From NCBI GenBank assembly GCA_943737045.1, contig CALSFV010000257.1, positions 248,001 through 312,000 on the forward strand: 64,000 nt of DNA, written 5' to 3'. This DNA is from Parapristionchus giblindavisi. Taxonomy: Eukaryota > Nematoda > Chromadorea > Rhabditida > Diplogasteridae. A model generated the notes under the pieces. It was given only the letters and a program-made list of their open reading frames with translations, had not been told where the DNA came from and did not search any database. Made by a program: the position numbers and the translations under genes. Below, in pieces: positions 1 to 11,362 of the stretch; the first letter of the stretch is position 1, and each line of letters begins with the position of its first letter.

Positions 1-1323
1 GGAAAAATCTCTTCGCTTAGTAGTTTCTATGAAGAATAAAGAAGTTGATTATGAAAGAGATATGGTTAAGAAGGATTTGGAAGTTGAAAAAGAGAAGAAT
101 GAGAAACTTACTGAAACTATATCAGAACTTCAATTGGAATTGGTTAGTGAACGTACTTTTTATTGCATTTACAAGTTCATTAATGATTTGGAGAATTGCT
201 TTCTTTTTACAGATGAAACTCCGCTCTGAGAAGGATGAAAATGATGAATTGAATTCAAAATTTGAGGAATTGTCACGCATTTCAAAAATGGTAGACACAA
301 TCATCTAATTTGAAATGATATATTTATTTGCCATTCTAGCAGACTAACGAAGGGACATTACGAATGGCTCTGACCAATATTTCGAGGACTAAATTGAATC
401 GGGACATGTACTCTGATCCCATGTTCATTGGTGGAATGAAATGGTTCTCATTGTTTTCGATTAATTCCCCCTTTTGTTTAGTTTTTTTTCAATTAATCTT
501 TTAAACTGCATTTTCTTTGGTTTGTTTTTACAGTCCGGTATTGTTATGTTTTGCAGGAGTATGGTTGCGACGAAAACCAGAAAAGATAACTCTCATTATC
601 TAAGTGTTTATCTATCGCGCGATAACTCTTGTTCACGGTAAGTCCATTGACAATTATCAATATAATCGATGCTTGATTCTCTCCTGGATAGATCCACCAG
701 CACTTTACAATTTATGAATTCAACAAATTTGAACCTTGAATTGACGATTTTCTTGAAGTTTTACTGTTTTGAGTGATAACCAGCATAGGTCGAAAATTAT
801 GTTACAAAGTACCAAGCCTGACCGGATTTTGAGCCAAAATTTCACAAAAATGGAAAAACCTGGCCGGATTTTGAACAAAAATTTCACAGAAATCAAAAAA
901 CCTGACCGGATTCTGAGCCAAATTTGCCAAAAATTGAAAAACCTGACCGGATTTTGAAAACCGATAACCTAGCTAATCGACCTATGATAACCAGACGCAT
1001 TTTTTGTTGTCTTTTTGTTGTCGCATTTAATCACTCTTTCGCAGGACACCTGTGTGTACCGTAATGTCCAAGATTCGCATAATCGATATTGATTCGAAAG
1101 CGAATACCTTTGAACGTGGTCTTTACGATTCTTTCAAAGAAGGAAGTTGCATTGGATACGATTTGATTACTTGGGAGGTATCTTTAGTATTCATTATTGA
1201 TTTATTATTATTTTTATTCATGGATGAATTCAGAGTCTTCTCGATGGATATAATGGTTATGTCAGGGACAATGCGATCATTCTAGAAATTGCGATGACTG
1301 TTTACCCAAGATCTCATTATTGA
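1..1323 (+). CDS. M1: coiled-coil MATH-domain protein, 5' end outside window
   Basis: Partial gene entering from the left edge. Exons seen: 1-140 (coil, starts EKSLRLVVSMKNKEV), 213-290, 343-443, 557-637, 1045-1177 and 1234-1323 (stop TGA). The last four make the MATH domain: TNEGTLRMALTNIS, then SHYLSVYLSRDNS, then TPVCTVMSKIRIIDIDSK, then GYVRDNAIILEIAMTVYP. The YLSVYL strand, the CTV..K.R strand and the GYV.D..I.LE end match the MATH exons of the other eleven genes. Introns have GT-AG borders; the exon phases (0-2, 2-2, 2-0) are the same as in all paralogs. The 407-nt intron 638-1044 carries a MITE. The protein ends PRSHY without an acidic tail. Family assignment is firm from internal consistency; the cellular role is unknown. 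Confidence 0.82.
784..986. mobile_element. hAT-like MITE, family 1 (CATAGGTCG ends)
   Basis: Element of 203 bp in the fourth visible intron of M1. Its ends are inverted (CATAGGTCG / CGACCTATG) and it is flanked by an exact 8-bp target duplication ATAACCAG at 776-783 and 987-994, the size typical of hAT elements. The interior is a tandem array of about three units of roughly 45-50 bp around CCTGACCGGATTTTGA. Related copies lie at 28863-28977 and 48816-49061. The short ORF read across it is a by-product of the repeats. Confidence 0.85.
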
Positions 1324-1705
1324 GATTTCACTTCTGCCCCTTAGCATTAGGCTATAGCGCATGTTCTGTATATCTTTATCGATTATGAAACATAATGATG
1401 ATTCCAAAATATTTGTTGATAGAGTTAGTTATTACTTGATAGGAGGTCGATTTTATTTATTTAATTGTGTTGTTAAGGGCCATAGATTGTATTCAAATTA
1501 AATATCTTCGTTTTGTCGTTTTTTTTTTGTTTTATGTAATTCATTTCCCGGTAGTTTCTTCTAGCTACGGTTTTGTTGTTGTTATTTATAAACTTCTTTG
1601 AATAATTGTGTAAATATCTCTTATTGAAGGAAGGTTTAGCTGCCACGACTTATATTATTGTAACATTTAATTGATCCATGAAATGCTTTATCGACATTAC
1701 TTATG
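1324..1705. other. Spacer downstream of M1
   Basis: AT-rich 3' flank of M1. I see T-runs and no exon with MATH or coil similarity, no inverted repeats and no RNA gene. It leads directly into the minisatellite. Confidence 0.5.
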
Positions 1706-2151
1706 GAACCCTAATAGATTACGGTAGTTGTACGAACCCTAATAGATTACGGTAATTGTACGAACCCTAATAGATTACGGTAGTTGTACGAACCCTAATA
1801 GATTACGGTAGTTGTGCGAACCCTAATAGATTACGGTAGTTGTACGAACCCTAATAGATTACGGTAATTGTACGAACCCTAATAGATTACGGTAGTTGTA
1901 CGAACCCTAATAGATTACGGTAGTTGTACGAACCCTAATAGATTACGGTAATTGTACGAACCCTAATAGATTACGGTTGTTGTACGAACCCTAATAGATT
2001 ACGTTAGTTGTACGAACCCTAATAGATTACGGAAGTTGTATGAACCCTAATAGATTACGGAAGTTGCATGATCCCTAATAGATTACGGTAGTTGTATGAA
2101 CCTAATAGATTACGGAAGTTGTATGAACCCTAATAGATTACGGTAGTTGTA
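1706..2151. repeat. 28-bp minisatellite, about 16 units
   Basis: Head-to-tail array with a strict 28-bp period. The unit begins GAACCCTAATAGATTACGG and continues TAGTTGTAC. Left units are nearly identical (variants GTAGTT / GTAATT); the right units are more diverged (GGAAGTTGTATGA) and one has lost a C, as expected at the edge of an array. It lies between M1 and M2. No spacer-repeat alternation is seen, so it is not a CRISPR array, and the unit is not the nematode telomere repeat TTAGGC. Confidence 0.95.
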
Positions 2152-2397
2152 ATTATTGCACACTTTTGCTTTGTGTACGCTCTCCTTTTTGTTCTAGCTC
2201 ATTCTGCCGCCCGATTTCCTCTCTATAAACACAGTGTGCGAGAATGGTAGTAATGTAAAAGGAGAAATGAATATGTAAACAGAACTGTTTTTTTTTTCAA
2301 TCAATAAAAGCTTTACGATTTCCTACATTACAATTCGTATATTTCCTAATTTTCCAGATAACTTTTTCTATCTAGAGACTGTAGTTTCACAAATATA
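2152..2397. promoter_or_regulatory. Poly(A) signal and presumed promoter region of M2
   Basis: A poly(A) signal AATAAA at 2303-2308 sits in the recurrent context TTCAATCAATAAAA, which also appears downstream of other genes of the array. It is followed by the about 90 bp leading to the ATG of M2. No TATA box is obvious. Confidence 0.45.
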
Positions 2398-4935
2398 ATG
2401 GAGCACGGAATGAATGGATCTCCAATTGAACAAGGATCTATAATTGACCATGTAATGTTTCTATTAAGAATGACAATGATTAATATTGATATATCTAGGA
2501 TGGTTCTAGTAGATCTACCGTAATTGAGAGCAATGCGATCAATAAAGATTTGAATTCAAGCATTGTAATGTGAGCCTTGATAGTTTTATACTTTATTCAC
2601 GATTGTCAGGACCTGATTTTATTTTTTAAATTTGAGGCTGGAAACATCCGTCGTTAATTTCCTTCAAGATCTCAGCGCGGAGAGAGTGGTACGGTATTTT
2701 TGCTTATAGCAAATATTTACTTGTTTAGACAGTTTAGTTCGTGCATTTTATATTTTGTTATAAATTGCTAATATTTTCTGGCGATGTGTTAGAGTTGGTT
2801 TTGAATATTTAGGTTAATTTTGGAGAAGATTTAAAATAATAATAATTCCGAGAGATATTGACTGTGTTTGCAGAATGGTTCTGGATCTACCGTAGTGGAA
2901 AAAGATGAAAACAATCAGGATTTGAATTCTTTATCGATTGGTAGCTTCGATGATACTGTCAGTCTGCATCTTTACAATTTTTTTTTTGTGCAGACTATTA
3001 CATCTGTATTTTTGTTGGGTGTGTGTCTCCATCAACTAAATACTGTATTTCCAGGTCGTAAACCTTCGTCGGCAATTAAATGTGAAAAATGTTGGTATTT
3101 TTACTCAATCTCTTATGCGAGATACCGTAGTCTACAGTATACGTTCGTTTTAGGATGAGCTGAAGAACAAACTGCGTGCAGCAATCTCACAGAGAGATCT
3201 CCTGATCAGTGATTTTAATCAACAAATGGAATTCACTGATGAAGTCGGTCATCCGTTCAGTCTTTTTTATTCAAATTCATTTTTATGTCCTCTGAGTTAT
3301 TTAATTAAACTAAAGTGTTTAGAATAATTATCCATCTGCTAACACTGAACAGTTACAGTATAATCAATTTGGAGATGTTGAGGTTTCTTTCAATTTTTTT
3401 TTGAAGTGCTTACCTAGTTTTATTCAGATTGAAGAGCTTAAACGTGAATTGAATTCTAAAGAGGTATTGTTAACTATTGTATGAAAATCAATCAATATCG
3501 GAATAATTGATTGTTTAAGGAAAAAGTAATGACTATTTTTCGTAGTATGATCTCTGCAAGAGATAATATGGTAAGTATTTCTTGTAGGTAAGAATGATTA
3601 AGTAAGATTATTGATTTTATCGTATTCAGATCAATGATATTGATCAACATCTTGGTGGAGCGGAAGAAGTAAGTCAACTTCTGGATTCTTTTTAAAAACG
3701 AATGAATTTGATAAACAAATAAATAAATGCTACTTCTTTAGGGCGAATATGATGTGAGTGTTGGTAATAGAGCAGATAAGAACGCTCAGGTACTTTTAAT
3801 CATTGTTGTTTTGAATATTATCACTACAATACATTATCAGTTGGACCTAAACCAAATAAAAATTTTAAAAACCAAACCAAACCAATTTTTTTTCAGATTG
3901 AAGAATTGAAACTGGCATTGGAAAAGAAAACGGTTGGCAGTTTTCGGTGTTGCTCGTTAAATATTGATGTCGTTATTATAGGCGGAAGCAAATGAACACT
4001 TCCTTACGGAAAAATCTCTTCGAGCTGTCATTTCTATGCACAAAAAAGACTTAGAACATGAAAGAGAGGAGAATAAGAAGCTTACAGAAACAGTATCGCA
4101 GGCTATCGTTAGTAAATTCTCTTATCCTTTATTTTTGTGTTCTTATCTGTGTAATTTTTATTATACTTGAATACCATAATAATTTGTATAATTGATTAAA
4201 CTTATTCAACTTTTACACAGAATAAACTCCGATATGAGAAGGCTAGGAATGACCAATTAAATTCAAAATTGGAAGAATTATCACTTCAGGTTACTAATAT
4301 GGTTGATTTTTTCTTCAAAATGAGAGTTTTTTCTTTCATTTTAACAGTCACACGAAGACACCTTACGAATGAGTATTCCCAATATTTCGATGATGAAGGA
4401 AAAGGATAGGAAATATTCCATCTCGACATTGATTGCTGGCATGAACTGGTGCGAAAATGATTTTAATTATTTTACAATTAAAAATATTTTATGAATGAAT
4501 ATTTTTTCTTATTGCAGGGAATTTGCAGCGAATAAAAGCAAAGAAGATAATACTGAATATCTCTCAATTTTTCTTCGGTGCAAGAACTCTGATTCGGGGC
4601 AAGTCCTTTAACAACTATATTCGCATTTTATACTGATCAATCAATCACAAAGTTTTGCAGTAACTGGTCGTGTACTGTAGTGAGCAAAGTTCGCCTTATG
4701 GCTCTGGATGGCAGATCGAAGAACTTAGAGTATGATCTTTATTATACTTACAAAAAGTCCCGCGGTTATGGATTCCCAACATTCATTTCTTGGAAGGTAT
4801 ATCTATTATTCATTTTTCACTTTGATTTCTCATTTTCCCCAAATTCAGAGTCTTCTCGATGAATCGCAAGGATATGTTAAGAATGATACGATTATACTTG
4901 AAGTTGCAATGAGAGTATACCCACAACCTCGATGA
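2398..4935 (+). CDS. M2: class B coiled-coil MATH-domain protein
   Basis: Seventeen exons: 2398-2451, 2499-2564, 2874-2957, 3055-3090, 3154-3243, 3323-3382, 3428-3463, 3520-3570, 3630-3668, 3742-3789, 3897-3932, 3982-4107, 4221-4301, 4348-4448, 4518-4598, 4661-4796, 4849-4935; about 403 residues. The first two exons after the start resemble each other (GSSRSTVIE / GSGSTVVEK), an internal exon duplication. Exons 4-13 encode a long charged heptad-rich coil (DELKNKLRAAISQRD, IEELKRELNSKE, IEELKLALEKKT). Exons 14-17 are the MATH domain, ending GYVKNDTIILEVAMRVYPQPR. Exon 5 (90 nt) equals two exons of M6 and M7 (51+39), a clean intron difference. The intron after 4598 has a GC donor. Exon 8 uses a weak TTTAAG acceptor. 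Function unknown beyond the MATH fold. Confidence 0.82.
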
Positions 4936-5635
4936 AAATTCTGGTTCCTCTCATTATATCTATAGTCCTTGATATCGATTTATGTTTAGTAACATAAGCT
5001 AATTTCAAATTATCCATCGTATTCCAATACCTTTACTTTGTTAGTTGGTGCTATCGATTTTATCCAAATGATAACGTGTTTTGATGAACTTGTTGTCCCG
5101 TTACTTTATGTTTTGTCTCATGCATTTTCCTTGTTTACATCTTGTTATACATTAACCAATATAAAGTCTTCTAATATTTATAAATGTTTGTTATCGAATG
5201 GAGGTTGGTCGCCTACATTTCTACTTTAATCACTTTACACGTACAAATTAGGTTTCATTGGTAGACGACGATCCTTATATAATGAAAGATTACCATCCAA
5301 GACCGTCCGAAATTGATGCAGACCTTCAAACTTTCTTTAAAAATCATCTTACGCTATTCTCATATTTTTCCTACCAAAGTCATTCGTCAATTTTTCCATC
5401 TAAGTGTCAAAAAATGTTTGATTAAACACTAATAAGAATAAATAAATATTTATAATTATTTTTAAATTCAATCAATAAAATCTTTTCTGAGTACGAGCTT
5501 TAACCATTACAATCTTACAGTGCAATGTGTCGCTGTAAAATTCTTGGAGTATTTCACATTCTCGTCCATTTTTTTCTTCTCTAGAAATTGTTCACTCATT
5601 TTATTTTCTAATGTTTGACAATTTCAGACCATCAA
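4936..5635. other. M2 3' flank with poly(A) signal
   Basis: Contains AATAAA at 5474-5479 in the context TTCAATCAATAAAATCTTTT. The sequence is closely similar to the flank of M4 (11363-12056), so it was duplicated along with the genes. No MATH exon is present. Confidence 0.5.
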
Positions 5636-6072
5636 CATATCACAGGCTACACTAAATGCTCTCAGTGATGTTTTAGACGAGGTGAGCCGCCATTGTTTGT
5701 TGTTTTTTTTAACGATTTGCCTCTTTTCGTCGTCGCAATTTCGCATTCTTTCTGTACGGATTCAGCTGATTCTAACCGAATCATCCACGCATTCCGTGTA
5801 ATAAGCATGATAAACTACAAGTACTAAATAATACGCCCGATTGATCGGCTAGAATTAAACTTTGATGAAAAGTACTCGTACTTATTGTCCGATCAATAAT
5901 GTTCCTTAAGATCTATAATTCAACTGAAAATATATCTTATTTATATCAATTTATATCTTATTTATATTAATTATTGTAATTGCAGGCATAGTATCGTGTT
6001 GGATTGGTCAAGATTGGACAAGAAATCAATGATATTCTCAATGAATATCGAAGAATCGGTTCCATGGAGTAA
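5636..6072 (+). pseudogene. Relic of the two-exon 41-residue ORF
   Basis: Copy of the small ORF at 12057-12470. The first exon (5636-5680) reads ATATCACAGGCTACAC where the intact copy has ATGTCGCAGGCTACAC, so the start codon is gone. The second exon (about 5996-6072) still reads YRVGLVKIGQEINDILNEY and ends at GAGTAA; the acceptor region carries an extra GCATAG. It lies just upstream of class A gene M3, the same relative position as the intact copy before M5. Confidence 0.6.
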
Positions 6073-6434
6073 GTTTTCATAGGTAGTTTAGATAGGATTA
6101 ATTATATTATGTATAACAATGTACTATTATTGATTGTCAATTAAACTTTTAGTATTGATGATTTTCGACACAATTGTAGACTAAATTGTCATGCATTTAT
6201 AAAGAAAAGTTTATTGCATCATAAGTTTTCTTCTATTTATTTCTTCTGATTTATTATAAGCTACTGTTTCCCATCTGCTTTACTATGTCCATTATGCATA
6301 TTGTTATTGTTGTTGTTCATGGATAAAATCATTATTTGTTGTAACTGTCGTTTTTGTCCATATCTACATTGGTTTTTGTCCAATAGGATATCACATGAAT
6401 TGCATGGAATTTGATTAAAACATCAATAGGTCAT

Positions 6435-6466
6435 GGTTACTGTAGGATTGGTTAAGGTTACATTCG
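6435..6466 (+). promoter_or_regulatory. Conserved 32-bp motif upstream of M3 start
   Basis: Begins GGTTACTGTAGGATTGGTTA and ends ACATTCG, 20 bp before the ATG. Copies lie at nearly the same distance before M5, M8, M9, M11 and M12; a diverged copy lies before M10. Probably core promoter or 5' UTR; the role is inferred from position only. Confidence 0.5.
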
Positions 6467-6485
6467 ATTGTTGCGCTGATCAAAG

Positions 6486-8341
6486 ATGAGCGACGCCAGG
6501 AGAACTACGAAAAGGAAGGTTTGTAATTTTGATAGTTGTTATTCTTTAATCAATCAATAACACTTAAATCGGATCAAACCATTTTCACCCTCTTGTTCTC
6601 TACTTCCGGTGTCTCTTGTACTCATTGATTCTCTATTCATCTTTTCCAATTAAAAAATCTGCGAATATCGGATATCGCTTTTGAAATTTAATCATACTAT
6701 TATACTTTACAAGAAATGCAGCGAACATTTGAACGAATTCCCTTATCAATTTATTCCAAAACATAGGAGTTGGGAAATGATTTCCAGATACATGGGAAGT
6801 TCACTGTTGTTTTTTTCAGAATGATAATGATGATCAGAGTGATAATGAAGATAAAGATGCTCAGGTATTTTGAATCTTTTTTTTTTAAATTTCGATTATT
6901 CCATTCCTGTCATGCGCGCATATGCGATGTTGCATTATCGAAACGGGAACACGCCGTCTTCAAGTCACGTGTAACGAACACCTCCACCTCTATCCTCAAC
7001 ACCCATCAGTGTGTGTATTAAGAATGGAATTTTGGAACCACGCGTAACTGAAAGATGACATGCTTATGTATCGCCAATGCAAGACCACATTACAATCGTT
7101 GATGTTGAAAACGTTGCTATTATGAACACTATATTATCGATTATTTTTCAGATTCAGCAACTGAAACTCGCCTTGGCACAGTCGGAGGTTGGTAGTGGAT
7201 ATTCTATACTATATTTACTTATAAATACCTATTGTTTATATTTATTTCGGTATTTTCGTTCCTGAAATATGCATTTATCGCGTAAATGTAGATATTATGA
7301 ACATTGTATTCTCGATTTTTTCAGAACTTACAATTGAAATTTGCCCTGGAGATGTCGAAGGTTAGTGACAAATATTATCAGTTTTTTTTCGTGATATGAT
7401 GATTTTAATTTTGCAGCAGGAAACAAAAAGACTTATCCTTACGGAAAAATCTCTTCAAGCAGAAATTAATACGAAGAATGAGGATTTGGAAAAAGAAAGA
7501 AAGGAGAATGAGAAACTTAAAGAGACTCTAGTTAGTGAATTTATTTAATTACATTATTTTATTACCCTTACTCTTAATATACAGATAGAGATCAGATCTG
7601 AAAAGGATCAATGGAAGTTTAAATTGGAGGAATTGTCACTTCTTTCTAACATGGTATGCGCAATCATTATTTCCAAGAGTACATTTTCCCTTTTGAATAG
7701 TGTAACGAAGGTACTGTACGAATGAGCATCAATAATATTTCAATGATGAAGGAAAATGATCATAATTTCTCTAAACCGTTGATCATTTATGGCGTGACTT
7801 GGTGAGAATTGATTTCAATTTCAATTTATTCCGATTTCTATTAATTTTGCGCAGTGTACTTATCGTTAGCAACTTTTCCAACCTAATGTATGGTCTGATA
7901 ATGTTCTTTCTAAAAAATATTTTTGTTGCAGGAGAATTTTAGCGCTGAAAGAAAAACTCAATAATATTGATTATCTGTCTGTTTATCTCGGCTTTAATAA
8001 CTTTGGCTCGTGGTACGTAGATTTACATTAGCTTTTTCCCCCCAAATCAATCATTTTACAGTTCCTTTCCGTGTACCGTAAAGTGTAAGTTTCGTATCGT
8101 CGCTCTCAATAACAAATCAGAGAAGTATGAAGAGTGTCTTGATTACACTTTCAAAAAGCCTGATATTTGTGGATTCCCTTCAATGATTACTTGGAAGGTA
8201 TAATTATTTATTTATTTCAATATTTATTCACTTTCAATGTTCTACCACTAAATTTAGGATCTTCTTGATCAATCAAAGGGATATGTCGAAAATGATGTGA
8301 TCGCCCTCGAAATTCTTATCAATGTGTACCCTTCATCTTAA
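6486..8341 (+). CDS. M3: class A coiled-coil MATH-domain protein
   Basis: Exons 6486-6518, 6820-6864, 7152-7187, 7325-7360, 7417-7530, 7585-7653, 7701-7801, 7932-8012, 8062-8197, 8258-8341; about 244 residues. Order: basic N-terminus MSDARRTTKRK, an acidic stretch NDNDDQSDNEDKDAQ, two 12-residue coil modules (IQQLKLALAQSE, NLQLKFALEMSK), a longer coil rich in K/E, then the MATH domain (CNEGTVRMSINNIS; YLSVYLGFNNF; PCTVKCKFRIVALNNKSEK; GYVENDVIALEILINVYPSS). The start is chosen because MSxARRTTKRK followed by a GTTTGTA donor is shared by all class A genes. The basic N-terminus could act in nucleic-acid binding or nuclear import; this is a guess. Confidence 0.82.
6900..7098. repeat. Foldback element in M3 intron 2, ancestral in class A
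   Basis: Partly decayed inverted repeat: a left half containing ATCGAAACGGGAACACGCCG and a right half ending in GCCAATGCAAGACCACATTA, with CACGTGTAAC / CACGCGTAAC motifs. The same element occupies the same intron in M5 (about 13350-13480), M8 (44157-44424) and M9 (48774-49192), so it was inserted before these genes duplicated. The M8 copy is the best preserved. Confidence 0.55.
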
Positions 8342-8936
8342 AAAGACGTTGTTTTTTTAAATTTTAATTTTGCTCATTTGTCACCTTAAACTCTTCTGTT
8401 CATTAAAAATAATCGAAGATTTTATGTACACAATATTCATTTCTTGCAGTACTAGCTACTTATTGTTAATTGTGTTGAGAAGTGTCATTGATTTTTTGAA
8501 GATTAATTCATTTTGTTGAGCCCTCAATATATGATTTCGTGTTTTGTTTCATTCACCCCTCCATTGGCTAAATCTTGTTTTACTCTTGTTGTTATTTTAT
8601 AAATATGTTCGAATAATTGTGCAAGCTCCTATTATATTATCGAACGGTGGTTAGCTTCCACAATTTTACTATTTTCTGTTTTAGCATTGAATAGATTAAT
8701 CAAATAATTAAAAAGTAGTAGCATAGTGAAATAGGGGAAGTAAATATATGAAATAAGCAATTTCCGTACTCTTCAATCAATAAAATCTTTACGAGTACGT
8801 TTTCCAACATTACAACCTGTCCAATTGTGTCATACTTTCCCCGTGTATATTTTCTGGCTCGCTGACTTCTTTTTCTCCGGTTTTTCTTCTTTTCATTAAC
8901 TCCACTGAGTATTTCTTATTTAAGCCGAGACAAGAC
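8342..8936. other. M3 to M4 spacer
   Basis: Holds AATAAA at 8779-8784 in the recurrent CTTCAATCAATAAAATC context, followed by a stretch (ACATTACAACCTGTCC... CTTCTTTTTCTCCGG) shared with the upstream regions of heads H1, H2 and H3. That stretch is probably the class C promoter. No coding exon was found. Confidence 0.5.
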
Positions 8937-11362
8937 ATGTCTACGGGTGCTGCAAACGACTACTCTTGTATTTTCAATCAGGTCAGACTCTATTTCAATT
9001 CAGTACAACAACTTCTAGTGTCTTCGCAAAATTTTTGTAGAATGTATGGGTGATTTAATGAATTCTCTTTTTAGTTGTTCTAATTTGATTTCGCATGATT
9101 CACTCTTTGATAATATTGAATTACGATACGTCTTTGTTTTGGGGCATATGTTTTGGGGATACGATTTTTTAATATTATCGATCGTCCTTATTTTCCAGTT
9201 GGAACAGTTGAAACTCGCATTGGAAGAGAAAGTGATTAGTAAGGATTATGAGAACGATAAGGATAACAGTATGGACAAAGATGCTCAGGTAGTTTTGATT
9301 GAATTACAGTTTGGATTTTACAAGGGATGTTCCTGAAGTGGTACGACATAATACGACATACTACACGTGTGCTAATTGAGAATGGAATCATTTCTCAGAT
9401 CATTCCTCACATTATGCACTCTCCCATTCGGTCGTTTCTTATCTCATTTCTCACATATTTCTTTTTTTACATAATTCATCTCTCAATTGGAATTTCCATT
9501 CTCATTTCTCCCACGTGTCGTATCACCAAAGTGATCATGGTGTCTTGAGATGATAATATCTTGACTAGAGTCACTTTTCTGTGCTGATTACGAATCCCTT
9601 TTCAAAATTTGCCAATCCTCCTGAGTATATATGCCGAGAGATGAGTTCATCAAACAATCTGTGTCCCAAAAACCTCTAAATTTCAATTTTGATTTTCTCG
9701 AAACTCAAGAGGGCTGCACAACTTTTGAAAATGGATTCGTAATCGTCATCGAAAAGTGATTCTGATCATGTTTTTTCATCTCAGGACAGCATGACCACTT
9801 GAGGCCAATCCCTTGTTTCGAATTCGAATATCCTAATGTGTTTGGTGTTTCCCAAGTAACCTATTTAGTTGGATCTTTATGGAAAATAATGCTTTCACCG
9901 TAAAGAGTTGAAAAAGCACATGATTTTAACAATAATGATCTATATTTGTCCTACTGTTCCCCCTCTATTGCTCTGATATCTTTCTACCAGTTCACTCAAA
10001 AAGTATTTGTCTTTAGTTTCTTCTATCTCTCTGCAAATGTCTGTCTGATAAGGAAAGAATATGAATCAGCATAATCATAACATAAACCCTTTTGAACGAC
10101 ACTACTGTTTGACTACTATAATAGTTATCATTTGGAACAAGTTTCAGTGTACACCAACTTAACCTCTAGTTTTGCCGCATTTGCAGAATATGTTTAAAAA
10201 ATTCATATTTCGTGCCTGCCCTGAAACAATGTGGCTACCCTTTTATGTAATATATTATAATTGAACATTGTACTTTTTTTAGATTGAAGAATTGAAGCTC
10301 GCTTTGGAAAGAAAAACGGTATGTTGAGGAATTTTTATTCGACCAATTTTGACCTAGGTATTTTTAGAATGAACATCTCCTTATGGAAAAATCTCTTCGA
10401 TTAGTAGTTTCTATGAAGAATAATGTCATTTCTATGCACAAAAAGGATTTAGACCACGAAAGAGAGGAAATTAAGAAGCTTACAGAAACAGTATCACATC
10501 TTCAGTTGGCTGTAGTCAGTGATTTCGCTTATCTAAGAATTTTTTATTGACAGTCTCCCTTTAATTTTTGAATATACTTCCCATAATTATTTTTATAATT
10601 GATTAAATTGATTCATCTTTTACATAGAATGAGCTCCGATCTGAGAAGGCTAAGAATGACAAATTGAATTCAAAATTGGAAGACTTATCACTTCAGATTA
10701 CCAATAAGGTTGGATTGTTCTAAAATGAGATTTTTTAAATCTTTTTTAACAGGATCACGAAGGCACATTACGAATGAGTGTGCCCAATATTTCGATGATG
10801 TTGGAAAATGATAGAAAATACTCCAACTCGGTATTGATTGCTGGAATAAGCTGGTGTGAAAATGATTTAATTAATTTATAATAAATTCCTTATACATGAT
10901 CTTTTTAACAGTTTTTACCGCTTCCCAGGTTTTAAACAGTTGTAGAGAATATTTCTTATTGCAGGGAAATTTCAGCGGGTAAAAACAAAATGAATAATAC
11001 TGAATATTTCGAAATTGGTCTTTGGTGTAGGAACTCTGATTCAAGGCAAGTCCTTTACAATATTTACTGGTAAATCATTCGCATAGTTTTGCAGTGACTT
11101 TCCGTGCACCGTAGTATTCACAATTCGCCTTATTGCTCTGGATGGAAGATCATTGAACTGTGAGGCTAATCTTTGTTACACTTTCAAAGAATCCTCGGGT
11201 TATGGATATCCATCATTAATTTCTTGGGAGGTATATTTATTATTGATCTCTTTGATTAATCGATGTAACATTCAGAAGCTTCTCGAAAAATCAAATGGAT
11301 ATGTTAAGGATGATATGATTATACTCGAAATTGCCATGAGAGTTTACCCACAACCTCGATAA
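8937..11362 (+). CDS. M4: class C coiled-coil MATH-domain protein
   Basis: Exons 8937-8981, 9199-9288, 10283-10318, 10368-10514, 10628-10708, 10753-10853, 10965-11045, 11095-11230, 11276-11362; about 267 residues. N-terminus MSTGAANDYSCIFNQ, then a coil module LEQLKLALEEK followed by an acidic stretch, IEELKLALERKT, a 49-residue coil exon, then the MATH domain (DHEGTLRMSVPNIS; EYFEIGLWCRNSDS; PCTVVFTIRLIALDGRS; GYVKDDMIILEIAMRVYPQPR). The coil exon contains a short internal repeat (VVSMKNN / VISMHKK). Intron 2 is 994 nt and holds a MITE. The intron after 11045 has a GC donor (AAG|GCAAGT), matching M2. This is the only class C gene in the window with its MATH exons; three others are heads only. 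Confidence 0.82.
9343..9527. mobile_element. MITE, GGTGATACGACACGTGTG family, diverged copy
   Basis: Lies in intron 2 of M4. The right end is TGTCGTATCACC; the left end is altered (ACGACATAATACGACATACT). Flanks are GAAGTGGT (9335-9342) and a decayed AAAGTGAT. It is orthologous to the copies at 15713, 37765 and 46658, which sit at the same place in the duplicated intron. Confidence 0.65.

Noticed and set aside
784..986. Short ORF with repeated KPDRILSQ-like peptides
   Set aside because: The peptide repeat only mirrors the tandem repeats inside a MITE; the element has an exact 8-bp duplication and lies in an intron.
1706..2151. Possible CRISPR-like array
   Set aside because: Repeats are contiguous without unique spacers and the genome is eukaryotic; it is a minisatellite.
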